This document shows, one piece after another, positions 25,287-35,668 of a stretch of DNA of 64,000 nucleotides. The stretch's first letter is position 1. Every line of letters begins with the position of its first letter. Source of the DNA: Neopestalotiopsis rosae (lineage: Eukaryota; Ascomycota; Sordariomycetes; Amphisphaeriales; Sporocadaceae); contig JALGAS010000001.1 in assembly GCA_023078685.1 (NCBI GenBank), positions 2,666,001 through 2,730,000 on the forward strand. The letters are read 5' to 3'. The notes under the pieces are model-generated. The model was not told the origin of the DNA. It saw only the letters and a list, made by a program, of their open reading frames with translations, and ran no database searches. The translations under genes were made by a program, and so were the position numbers.

Positions 25287-25737
25287 ATGGCCTTTCGAGG
25301 TAGAACAAGGACGCGACGTAAACGTTCTCTATGCCCTTCGCCAGACACACTGAGTTCTTATAATGAGTCACAATGAAGAGTAGTTACCAGAGTTATTATA
25401 CTGATAACTTTTACCAGCATCGGACGAACGAGACGGAACTTCGGATGCAGGCGTCGCAGAGCCTGAGACAGTGGGTTCAGATGGTTCAGCGGTGTTACCG
25501 GAGCTGCATATCCTGGATATGTGGCGTAGGAAGGCATTAGCCGACGACAACGACAACGGCAACAATACTAAACAAAACGATATGACATCGTTCGGGCATG
25601 TTCGACAGAGCCTCTCTCCCTTTCGAAATGACAGCAATGACGAGCCATCCCAGAACGTAGTCCAGATCATTGCAGCGCTCAACCAGATTCAGGAGGGAAT
25701 AGAGAGCCTCAAGATTGCTGTTAGCAAAGCCATGTAA
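25287..25737 (+). CDS. small hypothetical protein, two exons
   Basis: Exon 1 25,287-25,317 and exon 2 25,418-25,737 join in frame across an intron with a GTAAAC donor and TTACCAG acceptor, giving 351 nt (116 residues). The protein starts MAFRGRTRTR, is acidic and Ser/Thr-rich in the middle, and ends with an amphipathic helix (IIAALNQIQEGIESLKIAVS) that could form a coiled coil. A TATA-like run (ATATATTTG) lies about 85 bases upstream. There is no signal peptide and I do not recognise a family. The clean splice and matching frame support a real gene. Confidence 0.5.
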
Positions 25738-26046
25738 AATGGACTATAGCTGATCCGGAATCATTGTGCCTGGGCATACAATCTAGGCTCATCTTGATAG
25801 AGCATTCTCATTCAGTCATCGAAGCTGTTCCATGTGTCATTACAAGAACATTGTTTGCTCAATTGCAAATATAGTGTTATAAATATGCTAAAATAAGGTT
25901 GATAGCTTAGAAGTATCACACAACACGCGAAGGGATTTATCTCTGCGCACTGCTTATTCTTTACAGTCAATATACACACCATCAAGAGACCAGAAGAATT
26001 GCCTTGCTGGCCTGATAAAAGTGCTAGTGTACAATAATCAAGGAGA

Positions 26047-26418
26047 TCAGGATAGATACAAAACCAAATTGAGTACTGCCCCAAACACTAAAACCATTCC
26101 CCCCATGCTCCTCTTAGAAGAAGAAGTCCCTCTCGATATGGATGTAGGTACAGGCGTAGTTAAGTGATACGTGAAGGAAGCATTTGAAGTTGACGTTGTC
26201 GAGGGGTTTGTCTGTACTAGACTCGACACTGGGACAAGAGTCTCATTGTGGAAACCTTCGGCCGGCTTACTTGAATTCGACGCGGACTGCAATGAAATAG
26301 AGGGCTGGATAAGATCTCGAGACATGGATGTATGGGTAGAGCATGCAATTGTGGTGGTGTACACCCTGGCTTCCAGGAAGGTCCATGTTCTAGTCGCTAA
26401 CTCAACGCGCGTTGCCAT
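26047..26418 (-). CDS. Ser/Thr-rich protein with possible GPI-anchor tail (partial model)
   Basis: A 123-codon minus frame is rich in Ser and Thr and ends with a basic/small-residue segment (SSSKRSMGG) followed by a hydrophobic tail MVLVFGAVLNLVLYLS directly before the stop. This is the arrangement of GPI-anchored fungal cell-surface proteins. No N-terminal signal peptide is present in this frame. The first residues may be intronic, with an upstream exon I could not define. It could also be a remnant. Confidence 0.35.
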   Translation of the reverse strand: MATRVELATRTWTFLEARVYTTTIACSTHTSMSRDLIQPSISLQSASNSSKPAEGFHNETLVPVSSLVQTNPSTTSTSNASFTYHLTTPVPTSISRGTSSSKRSMGGMVLVFGAVLNLVLYLS

Positions 26419-26714
26419 TGGACGTTATAGATATCTATTAGCCCCTGCGTGTATTGAGTTTCATAGCCTTTCTGAGGCTTTGTTCCGTTCGATATCGATC
26501 TTATATAAAGTATGATTACAAAGCCCAGTTACTCCTCTTACTGTTTTATTTTCGGCGCTTGGCCCACAACATCCGATTCTAGCCACCGGTTAGAAATGAT
26601 GACCCTAATCACACCGATCCAAAAAGAGATGTTTTTGATGTTGATGTATACCACGTCTACTGTACACCATAACAGAAGGTTCCGCGGATCTCCTCTGCAA
26701 TTTGACTTGTAGTA

Positions 26715-26960
26715 TCAATCAATGTGAGACGCTTCCCCTCTAGTGTAAGGGTTCAAGTGCTTATTCAACAGTCTTGTTCCTACTACATACGAGCATTCTA
26801 AACATAGCGAAAGGAGGAAAGGAAAGAGAGTCCTTTCGTCTTGATCAAGCTCCTTTTGGTGTCTTGAGATGGGTCCGAGTTCCGGGTCCGTGCAGGCGGC
26901 GTTGGCCGAGGGCTGCCCGAGGCCACTTACCGGGCCGTAGCCCGTGACATCTAGTTTCGC
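26715..26960 (-). mobile_element. Copia-like LTR fragment
   Basis: In reverse complement it contains a GC-rich block, the CGAAAGGACTCTCTTTCC block, and the GTTGAATAAGCACTTGAACC motif, in the order expected in a fungal Copia LTR. It matches the shorter diverged copy at 940-1070. No gag-pol sequence is adjacent; it is probably a solo or truncated LTR. Confidence 0.5.
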
Positions 26961-27382
26961 ATTCCGATCAAGCACAACAAGCTGACCATGGGATAGCTCT
27001 TGTTGTCGAACAACTGCGAACTGCCAATATGGAAAATATAGGAACTGGCAACCGGGAGCATTCTCAAAAGCTACTTGGTCAATTTCTAGCAGAGATGCGC
27101 AAAGATCAGGGTACTACTACCTCAACGGCGGGAAGAAGCTCTACTACTATTATGGCGTCCAGTGTATATCCCGGTTGGTGGGCATTGGAATGGGCTTTAG
27201 GCACAGAAAGTGAAGAACCGCATGCTCACGACCGTCCCTCCCACAAAAGGTCGGGGCTCACTCGAAATGCACCAAAGTCTTGATCTGCAAGTTGTTTCTA
27301 GTCTCTTAGAACAGATGTTCTCTTGAACAGTATCCCGCCATTTCATAGATATTTCTACGAATACAAGACGATTGGGATACAG
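26961..27382. other. no supportable gene
   Basis: Between the LTR fragment and the dispersed repeat. A short plus frame here has no recognisable motif. Confidence 0.5.
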
Positions 27383-27515
27383 ACGGGATCAAAATCCCCT
27401 TCCTGTCACTGTTTCTCATCTCTAGCCTTTGAGCACGAACGATCCATGTTCGGCGCTGACATTGCGGTCCATCAGCCAGACCCACTTGGGATTGCTATCC
27501 ATAAGTCCTTCAGCC
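27383..27515 (+). repeat. dispersed repeat, single arm (related to fold-back at 61.7 kb)
   Basis: The segment running from GATACAGACGGG through CTTTGAGCACGAACGATCCA to AGACCCACTTGGGATT matches each arm of the inverted repeat at 61,660-61,960 with scattered changes. It is noncoding and looks like half of a MITE/fold-back type element. Confidence 0.55.
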
Positions 27516-27589
27516 GCCCAAAGACACTTAAGCTCAAGAAGTACATGGGGCGAGTGCTGAATGTGGCTGGCCGAAATACTATATAAGCT

Positions 27590-27700
27590 GGTATACTCTT
27601 CTGTCCTGTTTGTCCAGTGCTACTCTTGTGTGCTGGGCTACTATTCTGTCCTAGTCTACTCTTTTGTGATGGGATACTCTTCTGTCCTACAGACAACAAG
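27590..27700 (+). repeat. degenerate tandem repeat of a TACTCTTCTGTCCT-like motif
   Basis: The motif (G)GATACTCTTCTGTCCT or close variants recurs four or five times at irregular 20-30 base spacing, and once more alone at about 28,119-28,136. Function unknown. Confidence 0.6.
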
Positions 27701-28782
27701 ATTTCTCTTCCGTAATTGTATGTATGACATGGAACTCCCCAGGCGTTCCTGCTTTTAGTGTCCTTGTTACAGTTGCAAGAATATGGCTACAAGTTCCACT
27801 CCACAGAATTGCATCTCGTATGCCATCATCTTTGCCTCTATATAATCAAAACAGAGGCACTGTTGGCTCCACCGTCTCCGTGCGAAAAGCGGAACTCTGA
27901 TCCCACATATCTTCGGCTTGCGCGAAGATGATCCACACTTTTGCCGATATATAGGCTCTAGAGCGTGTAAAGTATGCAGACACTTCATGTAATATAGTCC
28001 CCGCCCTCCCCACTTGCTTCTTAACGTGTCTTCGATCTCGCATACAAAGGACTATGGATCCAGCACTGAATACTAGCCAGGACAACCTCGATGACCGTGA
28101 TTTAGATATACTACTTGTTGGATACTCTTCTGTCCTCCCTGGGACATTTCCAGGACTGCCACTGTGGAACAAGAATTGAACTAGATGTGGAGAAAAAGGC
28201 AGACAGAGGTAGACAAAAGCACCAACACGTAGGGGACCATGGCTGTTTTCGGCCAAGTGTATATGTGGTCAAGTTCGGGCATTCAACGACCGAAGCTGGT
28301 ATGGAAAAATGACCTTGGCTGGACCTTCCACCCACCTCAACCAGATCTACTCGGTACTGTTATTCACACCCAAAGCACTTGCTAAATTGCTTGTCAATCG
28401 TCATATACACCTAAGGGATGTCAGCAAGAGTGGAGCACAGTATCTCCATATGCCAAGGCAGGGGGTAATAACTGTCCAGGTTCTTGGCAGGTATTTCTTA
28501 CGCCTGCTGTTCAGCCTGGTCATATGGTCAGACAATAGCAGAACTTTGATGACCCCGGCTGATTTTATATGCCGCAAGATACCTTTTGGATGGAAAGGGC
28601 TTTTCTTTTTTTCTTTTTCTTTTTTTCTAAGAGCGAGATTCTTAGATCAAGGGTTTCGAATCCGAGCATAGCAGTATTCTCCAGGTCTAGACGACAAAAC
28701 ATTGCGGAAATACATCAACGTAGTAGTGGCAGTGTCTAAAGCGGAAATGTTTAATGGATCAATTGCTAAATAATCGAATTAA
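27701..28782. other. no supportable gene
   Basis: Short frames only. The right end is the 3' flank of the minus-strand HET-NLR gene. Confidence 0.5.
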
Positions 28783-31149
28783 TTATACGGCAATACCTCC
28801 GTCGTCTCCTGAATCGTCAGAGGCTTCTCCTAAAGCGTTTCGAGCCTTGGCTGCTAGAAGATCTTCAAGATTTCTGGAAGTTCTTAAAGTTGACGGATGG
28901 GACGGTCCAAGCACTTCTATTTTCAGCTTAGTAGTAGCTCGATAGATCTCCTCCGCCTCTTCGTACTTCCCCTGCTTGTCGAGCACATTGGCCAGGTTGT
29001 TCATGCTGCCGAGTGTCGACGGATGCTCTGCACCCAGCACCAACATCTTCAGCTCCAGTGTCTCTCGATGCATCTCCTCCGCCTCGGCATATTTCCCCAA
29101 TTGATTGTAACTCTCCGCCACAACATCAAGCAGATCAGCCTCAGCCTGCTTGTCCTCACATTGCTGATGGTCAACTAAAGCTACCTGAGCATGTGGCATA
29201 TATACCATCCAAGTCTGTCGGGTTTCATGCTTCGGAAAGGGGTATACTTCAGCCAGTCGTTGTATCGCTTTCGTGTAAGAGTCGTCCCGTTGCTCCTTGA
29301 CCCAGTTTCGTGTCGCTAGTCGCACTAAGCGATGGATATCAACAGCATCTCCCTGCTCTCGCATAGAAATGAACGCATACCCTTTGAGAACCCCGACTGC
29401 CTCGTCTTCCGCTCGCTGGTCTTCCCCGTGCGGTAGTAGTAAGACGGGGATGTCCTTCCCGGCCAGGAAGCAGATAAACTTGAGATACTCTACGGCCAAG
29501 GGGTACCTTCGTTCAAGATGCTGGAACGAGATCAGCCATGTCGTGGCAATTGGATTTGTCTCTCGAGAGTATCGCCCTCGATCTTCGAATCCGGTACCAA
29601 GAAGCTTCATTTGCTTTTCATCCGACTCGAGACAGTATCTCAAATACGTCGCTGTTGTTGCTTTTGTTTTTGCCATGTACGCGGACGTCTGCTTGATCGC
29701 GAGAGGTAGGTATACCAGGTGCAGTAAAAGGTCACTGGTAGCCTGGGTATCGCGATATTGCCGTTCCTGGAGGCGGCTCTGTAATAGTTCCAACGCCTCA
29801 GCCTTATTCATTTCGCCGATGGCATGTATATTCTTCGGCGAAGCATCCAATTCGACGGCAACCTCGTTGTTCCGTGTCGTAAATAGAGTCGATCCATTGC
29901 GGCTGTATGGTATATACTTTCGTAAACCTGCGCCGTCGAGCAAGCCAATGTCATCGACATTGTCGATAATGAGGAGCCAGTGGCTGGGAAACTTCTCGAG
30001 GGCTGTCTTGACCAACGCCTTTACGTCGGCTTTGTCATCTTCGATCCCGGGAGTGCCAAGCGCTTGACCAATGCTTCGATAGGCATTCTCGAAAGTTGTC
30101 ATACTGACAGCAGGAACCCAGAAGATAGAGCAGTTCGGATCCTGTTCTCGAATACGGTAGGCTACCTCCAAGGCAATTTGTGTTTTGCCCACGCCTCCGA
30201 GACCTTTGAGCACTGTTCTTTGGCAATTGTATTGTTTCGAGCTAGGCAGGATCTTTTCGACGAGCTCTCCAAGAATGTAATTCCTCCCAACAAACTCGTC
30301 GTTCTTTCCGAACGGTACCAGGAGGTGAGCTTCTCGCCTCTCTTGTGGTAAGGCAGGCAGAAGATCTGACGCTAGTGCCAACCGATTGTCCTCAGATGGG
30401 AAAGCTGGGATACCCGTTCGTTCCTCGATAGCTCTGTGTAGTCGGTTCATTGCATTGGTTTTCCCTTCCCCGTATATTGGTGCTACATGAACACCAAATA
30501 TTCCCAACAGACAATATGCAGCATCTTCCTCCTTCGTGGTCTGTCGATCGCTTGACCAGTGCATTCGGTCCAGGACCGGAAATTCGTCGAGTGGATCACC
30601 GCGGAGTGCGGGGATCTTGATGTTTGTCACAGCATGAATCACATTCTCCAAAGACAACCTGGTTCCCAGGAAGTCACCCTCAGATGAGTAGAATTTGACT
30701 GATATGGGTGCCAGGAGCTCTTGCAGCGTCCATCCCCGCGTAAACCACCTGCTCCCGCGAAACTGGCTGTCCCATGGGCGCAAACCCTGGTCGCCCTGGA
30801 CGGATGCTAGAGAGACATCTTGAAGGTAAACGTAACATTCTGCAGCATCTCGATACCATCGGAACACGGAGTTTATAGCCTCGGCCAGCTCAACTGAGCT
30901 CGTTTTGTCGATGCAGCATGTGTCCACCCAGAAGTGGTCCAGTCCGTCGCTCTTCGCCTGCCGTCCGCAGAACAGGATCTTCTCGTAGCCAGGCTTGCTT
31001 TTTCCGCCATTTTGCAACACATCCTGGTAAGTCACCTCCTCATCTTCGGCTCCCCAGGTATGCGACAGGATGGCGTATGGCGGAATGTCCCCAGTCAGAT
31101 TGCGGGTGAAAATGAGACTTTCGTTGGCGTCAAGCCGGAGGAGCCGCAT
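28783..31149 (-). CDS. HET-NB-ARC-TPR NLR (heterokaryon-incompatibility-type receptor)
   Basis: A single uninterrupted frame of 788 residues. I chose the ATG at 31,149 (MRLLRLDANESLIF) because HET proteins typically open this way; the few codons upstream lack an ATG. Domains: HET about 24-215, with YAILSHTWG, WVDTCCIDK, SRWFTRGWTLQELLAP and EDAAYCLLGIFGV; NB-ARC from about 285, with Walker A GLGGVGKT at 316-323 and a Walker-B-like LLIIDNVDD; C-terminal TPRs of the 42-residue kinesin-light-chain type (LGKYAEAEEMHRETLELK; QGKYEEAEEIYRATTKLK). HET is a cell-death effector, the NTPase a switch, and the TPRs a likely sensor. Only two or three TPRs remain, fewer than in many relatives. This is the one structurally intact NLR in the window. 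Confidence 0.92.
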   Translation of the reverse strand: MRLLRLDANESLIFTRNLTGDIPPYAILSHTWGAEDEEVTYQDVLQNGGKSKPGYEKILFCGRQAKSDGLDHFWVDTCCIDKTSSVELAEAINSVFRWYRDAAECYVYLQDVSLASVQGDQGLRPWDSQFRGSRWFTRGWTLQELLAPISVKFYSSEGDFLGTRLSLENVIHAVTNIKIPALRGDPLDEFPVLDRMHWSSDRQTTKEEDAAYCLLGIFGVHVAPIYGEGKTNAMNRLHRAIEERTGIPAFPSEDNRLALASDLLPALPQERREAHLLVPFGKNDEFVGRNYILGELVEKILPSSKQYNCQRTVLKGLGGVGKTQIALEVAYRIREQDPNCSIFWVPAVSMTTFENAYRSIGQALGTPGIEDDKADVKALVKTALEKFPSHWLLIIDNVDDIGLLDGAGLRKYIPYSRNGSTLFTTRNNEVAVELDASPKNIHAIGEMNKAEALELLQSRLQERQYRDTQATSDLLLHLVYLPLAIKQTSAYMAKTKATTATYLRYCLESDEKQMKLLGTGFEDRGRYSRETNPIATTWLISFQHLERRYPLAVEYLKFICFLAGKDIPVLLLPHGEDQRAEDEAVGVLKGYAFISMREQGDAVDIHRLVRLATRNWVKEQRDDSYTKAIQRLAEVYPFPKHETRQTWMVYMPHAQVALVDHQQCEDKQAEADLLDVVAESYNQLGKYAEAEEMHRETLELKMLVLGAEHPSTLGSMNNLANVLDKQGKYEEAEEIYRATTKLKIEVLGPSHPSTLRTSRNLEDLLAAKARNALGEASDDSGDDGGIAV

Positions 31150-33127
31150 CGTCCCGTGCGGGATAGTCCGTGGTCCGCGAGGCCAGTACAATCAAACGGC
31201 CTTTTGAATGAATCAAATGACCTTGGACGCGAATTTAGCGTTTGACCTTTGGTCAGCGCGCTGTACCAGCACAAAGACAGTGTACACATCGACTCGTTTG
31301 CATAATGCAACTCGCGAAAGGGGTGGAAATCTACGAATCCCTGGCATCAGCTCAGCCTCGCTGTCGATGAACCCCGCAATGACAAGACCCTTTTCCCACC
31401 ACCAATCAGGACAGCGGCTTCTTGGATGAGTGTGGCATAAAATGACGACTCACACCCGTCCATCAAAACGGTTGCAGAATAATCCCAATCAGCATTCCAA
31501 CGGCACTACAATATGCTGCGTTCACCCGTATGTAAGGAGGGGAACAAGGATCCGACTGATTTCCAAACTGAAGTCAGCTAGCCAGGCTCATCCGACATGG
31601 ATTCGATGTTTGCAACTCTGAGCCGGAGTTTAGCCCCACCTTCTAGACTAAATGCAGGCGATTCGACATTTACGGAACTGCTCCTTGGAAGGTCATCATA
31701 TACAGTATGTGCGCCAGATGCAAGAGAACTGCTGGACTCTGCTTACAGTCATCCTGCAAATAAATGTCATCGTTATCCTTTGTCACTGCCTTGGCCTGCT
31801 GTGCCTGCTGACCATGTGTCTGCCCAATGCTCAATATGACCACTGCCCCTTGCTTCCGCTCCAACAAGCCCGGTCCCACTGAGCGCTAATTCCCTTAAAG
31901 CCAACAATCCTTAAAATTCCCACTACCTTCTGCTGCTGGTCAACTCGCACCAGAGCAAACACCTTTTGCTTTCACCTTAGTACTATCTGTTGCTTGGCTT
32001 TATCCGATCACCGAGCGCTTTACCCAAAATGCCACCAACTTTGTGGAGTGGCTCACCTCGAGCCGCCAGTCGCACAAACTGGATGCATCGGTCTGCCAAG
32101 CACGTGTTTGCAGAGGGCGGTCCACTCCTTCGGCCACTTTTCGCTACGTGCTGTGTGCTTTCAAGCATCCTACAAGGTAAGGAAGCGAATAAAATGGAGG
32201 GGTGAATTCATGAAATCGAGTGTCGTCGACTATTCTCGTCACACCAACGCTGCATCCAAGAGATCGATGTTTCGCTGAAAAGCAGTCTAAAAATGCCGTT
32301 CAAGCTCGCAGTCTCCCAACGAAAGTAGATTGAGGCCATGCTTCTTAGTCCTTACCTCAATGACGAAGAAAGAGCTTTGCTTGCTGAGTGTACAACAGCA
32401 CGAAAATCCTTCGCTGACCAACCTTCGAGGCCGCCAGTTACTTCGCTCGTCGCCAAGTCTAGTCCTTCTTTATCTTTCATCTTGAGACGTGTTAGATTGC
32501 CCTCTTCGAAATTAGTAGACGATGACCAACATAATCATTCGCAGCCTCTTTCAGGCTCTCTTGTTGAAGTGGAGTTCTTCCCGGATCGCTGCCCATTTCC
32601 GTAGGATCGAACGGCTGACCTATTTCTGCGTCTTCTTCTCTAGTTAGAACTAGATGCTTCGTGCCTTCGTGATATGCTTGTCGCAAGAGTTCTGCCTGAG
32701 TAACGTCGAAGGATAATGGATTGCGCGATGATGATAAATGTTTCGCGAGTTGGCGTAGGTTGATTTGATGTAGAATATTACTTTCAGGCTGCAAGGCATG
32801 TCGGGCGGCGACGGAGCGGGGCTTTCATAATCCTGCTCTTTGGTCAGAACAAATCATACGTGGAGAATCTTTCTCTTGTGCGGTGTCATGCTGATGAGGT
32901 CCACACTGAAGCATACGTGGAAGAGGTCTAAAAGAGTATATAATAGGCTTGTCGAGCAGGAGAAGTTTGTGATTTGAGATGTGAATCGTCGTCAGAGTTT
33001 AGCTTAGCTTGCCCGCCGTTTGCCCAACCCGCACTCATCAGCTCTCGCTATCACGTGACGAGCACAGGCCATTGCTGAGTTTAGCTCGGAATGTGTGTGA
33101 GAAATGGATCCCATGCAATTGGGTGTA
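31150..33127. other. no confirmed gene; one unassigned minus frame
   Basis: Includes the HET-NLR promoter. A minus frame at 32,794-32,492 (about 100 codons, without an ATG start) reads like protein, with QINLRQLAKHLSSS and EEDAEIGQPFDPTEMG, but I do not recognise it. The rest shows nothing. Confidence 0.4.
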
Positions 33128-33172
33128 ACGTCCCCAACCCACTTACGGACCGCCCCCACATCCGGACCACCC
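33128..33172 (+). repeat. left terminal inverted repeat of pogo element
   Basis: 45 bp, perfect reverse complement of 34,941-34,985, flanked outside by TA. Confidence 0.95.
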
Positions 33173-33217
33173 AATTTTAATATCCTCATACTTCAACCCA
33201 TCAACTTCAATTAATTT

Positions 33218-34834
33218 TTATATTAATTCTGCTGCCACAACAATGCAGTCTTCACTATCACTAGGGTTCTCAGAGTCGCTGGATGCATCTATGCTATTAT
33301 CAACCTCGCCAACCTCGATTTGAGTCCTCCGAATAGCTTCAATATCGGCAAACTTCGAATTTGGGCTTATTTTAACCTTCCTACGCTTCCTGGCCCTACT
33401 GGCATCAACCTCTGCCTGCAATGCTTCGATCTTTCTTTGAGCAAGTGCCAGTTGATAGTCCTTCCCATCGAAGCCTTTTTGAATCTTCCGAAATAGTAAA
33501 CGTTGCGTAGGCGTATCGATATCGAGCTTGCTGAATAAGCTGAATTGGTCACGAAGCTCATCCCTCTTTCGGGGAGTTGACCACGTCACTGCTGATATAT
33601 CTGCCGCCCATTTCTCACTTGCCCTGCTATCAGAAAGTCTTTTATAGACCTGGCCAGCTTGTTTGGCAGGAGTATTCGTATTCTCAAGCAATAAGGGACT
33701 CATCAGGGGCTTGGCCATGCTTACAGGCCATAACCCAGTCCACTTCCAGCCACTGATGATATTTTTACTTGTTAGGGCTGCATTCCGTGCTTTGCCATAG
33801 CATACCAGGAAATTCCTTTTGCCCACAACGGTACCGGCATCCCATTGACTGAGGTTTCCAAGCTCCTTCTTATATGCTGTTTTGAGGGGGCCAAAGACTG
33901 ACTGATCAAGCGGTTGAAGAACATGCGACGCATAAGGCGGCAAAAAAATCAAGTGTATCTTGTTCTCAAAGCACGTATACATAAATTCCGTAGTTTCGTG
34001 ACTTCCATGGCCATCTAGGATGAGTAATCTGGCCTCTTGAGGGTCGCTTGGCTGGGTGAAGGGGATAAAGACCTTCTGCAACCATTCGAGAGCTGTAGGG
34101 TCTGAAGTCCACCCATTATCTGTTGCCGTAAACCTCCAGGAATCAAATGGGGTCAGATCCAAAGGGAACCATTGTTGTTGAACACTTTTCCCCTTATATA
34201 TCACAAGTGGAGGTAGTGCCCTGCCAGTTGCGGAGATACACTCAATAAGCGACGTCCAAGCACGCGAACCAGGTTGTTTCTTGCGAATAGAACGAGCTTC
34301 TGATGACCCAAGAACAAGCCCATTTGATCCCCTGCCTTCAAGAATACCAGTCTCATCCATATTGTATCGATTCGTGGCTTTGATAGCCATAATCTCAGGT
34401 ATAGCGAGGTGCTTAAACCATGGCCTGATAATATTAGTTGAGGCTCCATTTACGAGCTGCGAATCGATGGCTCTGCTCCTATGGACCCTTACTGATGGGT
34501 TCCTCTTAATAAAAGACTGAACCCAGTTCTTCCCAAGAGGCTGACGGTCCCCATGGACCTGTGATATGCGCTCAGCGAAGTCCTTGAGTTGTTGATGGGT
34601 CGGTGGCAAGCCTAGAGCAGCCTGAACTCGAACCCATTCAGCCAAATGACCTTCTTGGGTCGGAGATAGCCTCTGATGGTCGGAGAAGGCAATATTTCTT
34701 GGTTGAGCTCCCTGAATACGACGTATCAAAGTGGTCTTTGGCACTCCTGACTGATTTGCGGCCTGGCGAAGACTTTGGCCTTTGGAGATAGCCTCAAGAG
34801 CGTCATGAATGTCATCTTCCGTATACTGAGGCAT
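33218..34834 (-). CDS. pogo-type DDE transposase
   Basis: 538 residues from ATG at 34,834 to the stop at 33,218, without intron. It has an N-terminal Psq-type helix-turn-helix (about 4-42, SLRQAANQSGVPKTTLIRRI), a CENP-B-type second DNA-binding domain (about 55-118, ending WVQSFIKRNPSVRVHRSR), then the DDE_1 catalytic core with three Asp at 160 (YNMDETGI), 264 (LLILDGHGSH) and 300 (VLQPLDQSVFGPLK). The DDD spacing fits pogo/Fot1 enzymes. The C-terminus is basic (ARKRRKVK) and then acidic. It binds the inverted repeats and cuts and pastes the element. No disabling mutation is visible. Confidence 0.95.
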   Translation of the reverse strand: MPQYTEDDIHDALEAISKGQSLRQAANQSGVPKTTLIRRIQGAQPRNIAFSDHQRLSPTQEGHLAEWVRVQAALGLPPTHQQLKDFAERISQVHGDRQPLGKNWVQSFIKRNPSVRVHRSRAIDSQLVNGASTNIIRPWFKHLAIPEIMAIKATNRYNMDETGILEGRGSNGLVLGSSEARSIRKKQPGSRAWTSLIECISATGRALPPLVIYKGKSVQQQWFPLDLTPFDSWRFTATDNGWTSDPTALEWLQKVFIPFTQPSDPQEARLLILDGHGSHETTEFMYTCFENKIHLIFLPPYASHVLQPLDQSVFGPLKTAYKKELGNLSQWDAGTVVGKRNFLVCYGKARNAALTSKNIISGWKWTGLWPVSMAKPLMSPLLLENTNTPAKQAGQVYKRLSDSRASEKWAADISAVTWSTPRKRDELRDQFSLFSKLDIDTPTQRLLFRKIQKGFDGKDYQLALAQRKIEALQAEVDASRARKRRKVKISPNSKFADIEAIRRTQIEVGEVDNSIDASSDSENPSDSEDCIVVAAELI

Positions 34835-34940
34835 TTATAGGCAATTAAGCTATATTCCAAAATTTGGGGATTTTCAAAAAATGTTAATGAAGATATTCAA
34901 GATCAGAATTGCAGGTCAGGATCCAGGTGAGGGATTTTTA

Positions 34941-34985
34941 GGGTGGTCCGGATGTGGGGGCGGTCCGTAAGTGGGTTGGGGACGT
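34941..34985 (-). repeat. right terminal inverted repeat of pogo element
   Basis: 45 bp, perfect reverse complement of 33,128-33,172, flanked outside by TA. Confidence 0.95.
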
Positions 34986-34987
34986 TA

Positions 34988-35582
34988 CTAGAGCACACTG
35001 CTAGATTACGTGAATAGATGCTTACTGTAGAAAGACTGGATTTCTCATGGACGTGGACATTTATTTTCTCAATGATCAGCATAAGTATTTGCTACTACAC
35101 ATAATAATAAACCATTCAATAGTTACGCTTCGACAACACACTTGTTGATCGACTTGAGACCTTGCCTTCATTTACTGATTGCTCTTTAACTCAGTTAGTG
35201 CATCTTGTTACGTTCCATTCGTCTGCATATATAGTCGCTCCATCGTCAAAGCGTAGTGAATGTGCGAATGCATATCTGATGGCTTAGGAGTGAATGTCTA
35301 TGCAGATCTCCTCATCAAATAAATTTTGTGATTGCTCATCTCGTGGGCAATTACAACGGTTGTCCGTGGTGAACACTCCATAGTAGCCAGCAGCAATAAT
35401 GGACCTGGCAAGATCTGGTTCCGGTCGCAACTGTATACAGCAAGAGATACATGGTCACACTAATGCGCGGCATCCGGCCTGCTATATTAGTCGTTCCCGC
35501 GCCTCTATTGTGAGAATACAATCTTGCATTAGTTATAACATTCAGAGAATAACAACTCAGCAGGAATTTGGCAGGAATTTAG
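34988..35582. other. no supportable gene
   Basis: AT-rich flank of the pogo element; nothing recognisable. Confidence 0.5.
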
Positions 35583-35668
35583 CAGAAAACTGACAGAAAA
35601 CTGGCAGAAAACTGGCAGAAAACTGGCAGAAAACTGGCAGAAAACTGGCAGAAAACTGGCAGAAAACG
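35583..35668 (+). repeat. 11-bp minisatellite (about 8 copies)
   Basis: Tandem GAAAACTGGCA units, nearly perfect, with the first unit varying (GAAAACTGACA). Noncoding. Confidence 0.9.

Larger units (their letters stand above)
33128..34985 (-). mobile_element. complete Fot1/Pot2-like pogo (Tc1/mariner superfamily) transposon
   Basis: The element is 1,858 bp with perfect 45-bp terminal inverted repeats (33,128-33,172 and 34,941-34,985, starting ACGTCCCCAACCCACTTACG) and TA on both sides (33,126-33,127 and 34,986-34,987), the target duplication expected of this superfamily. Its length is very close to Pot2/Fot1. It holds one uninterrupted transposase gene, so it may be autonomous and active. 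Confidence 0.95.

Noticed and set aside
28645..28672. tRNA B-box-like GGTTTCGAATCC
   Set aside because: It has one extra T relative to the consensus, and no cloverleaf or A box fits around it.
29297..30067. 256-codon plus-strand frame
   Set aside because: Antisense of the intact HET-NB-ARC-TPR gene.
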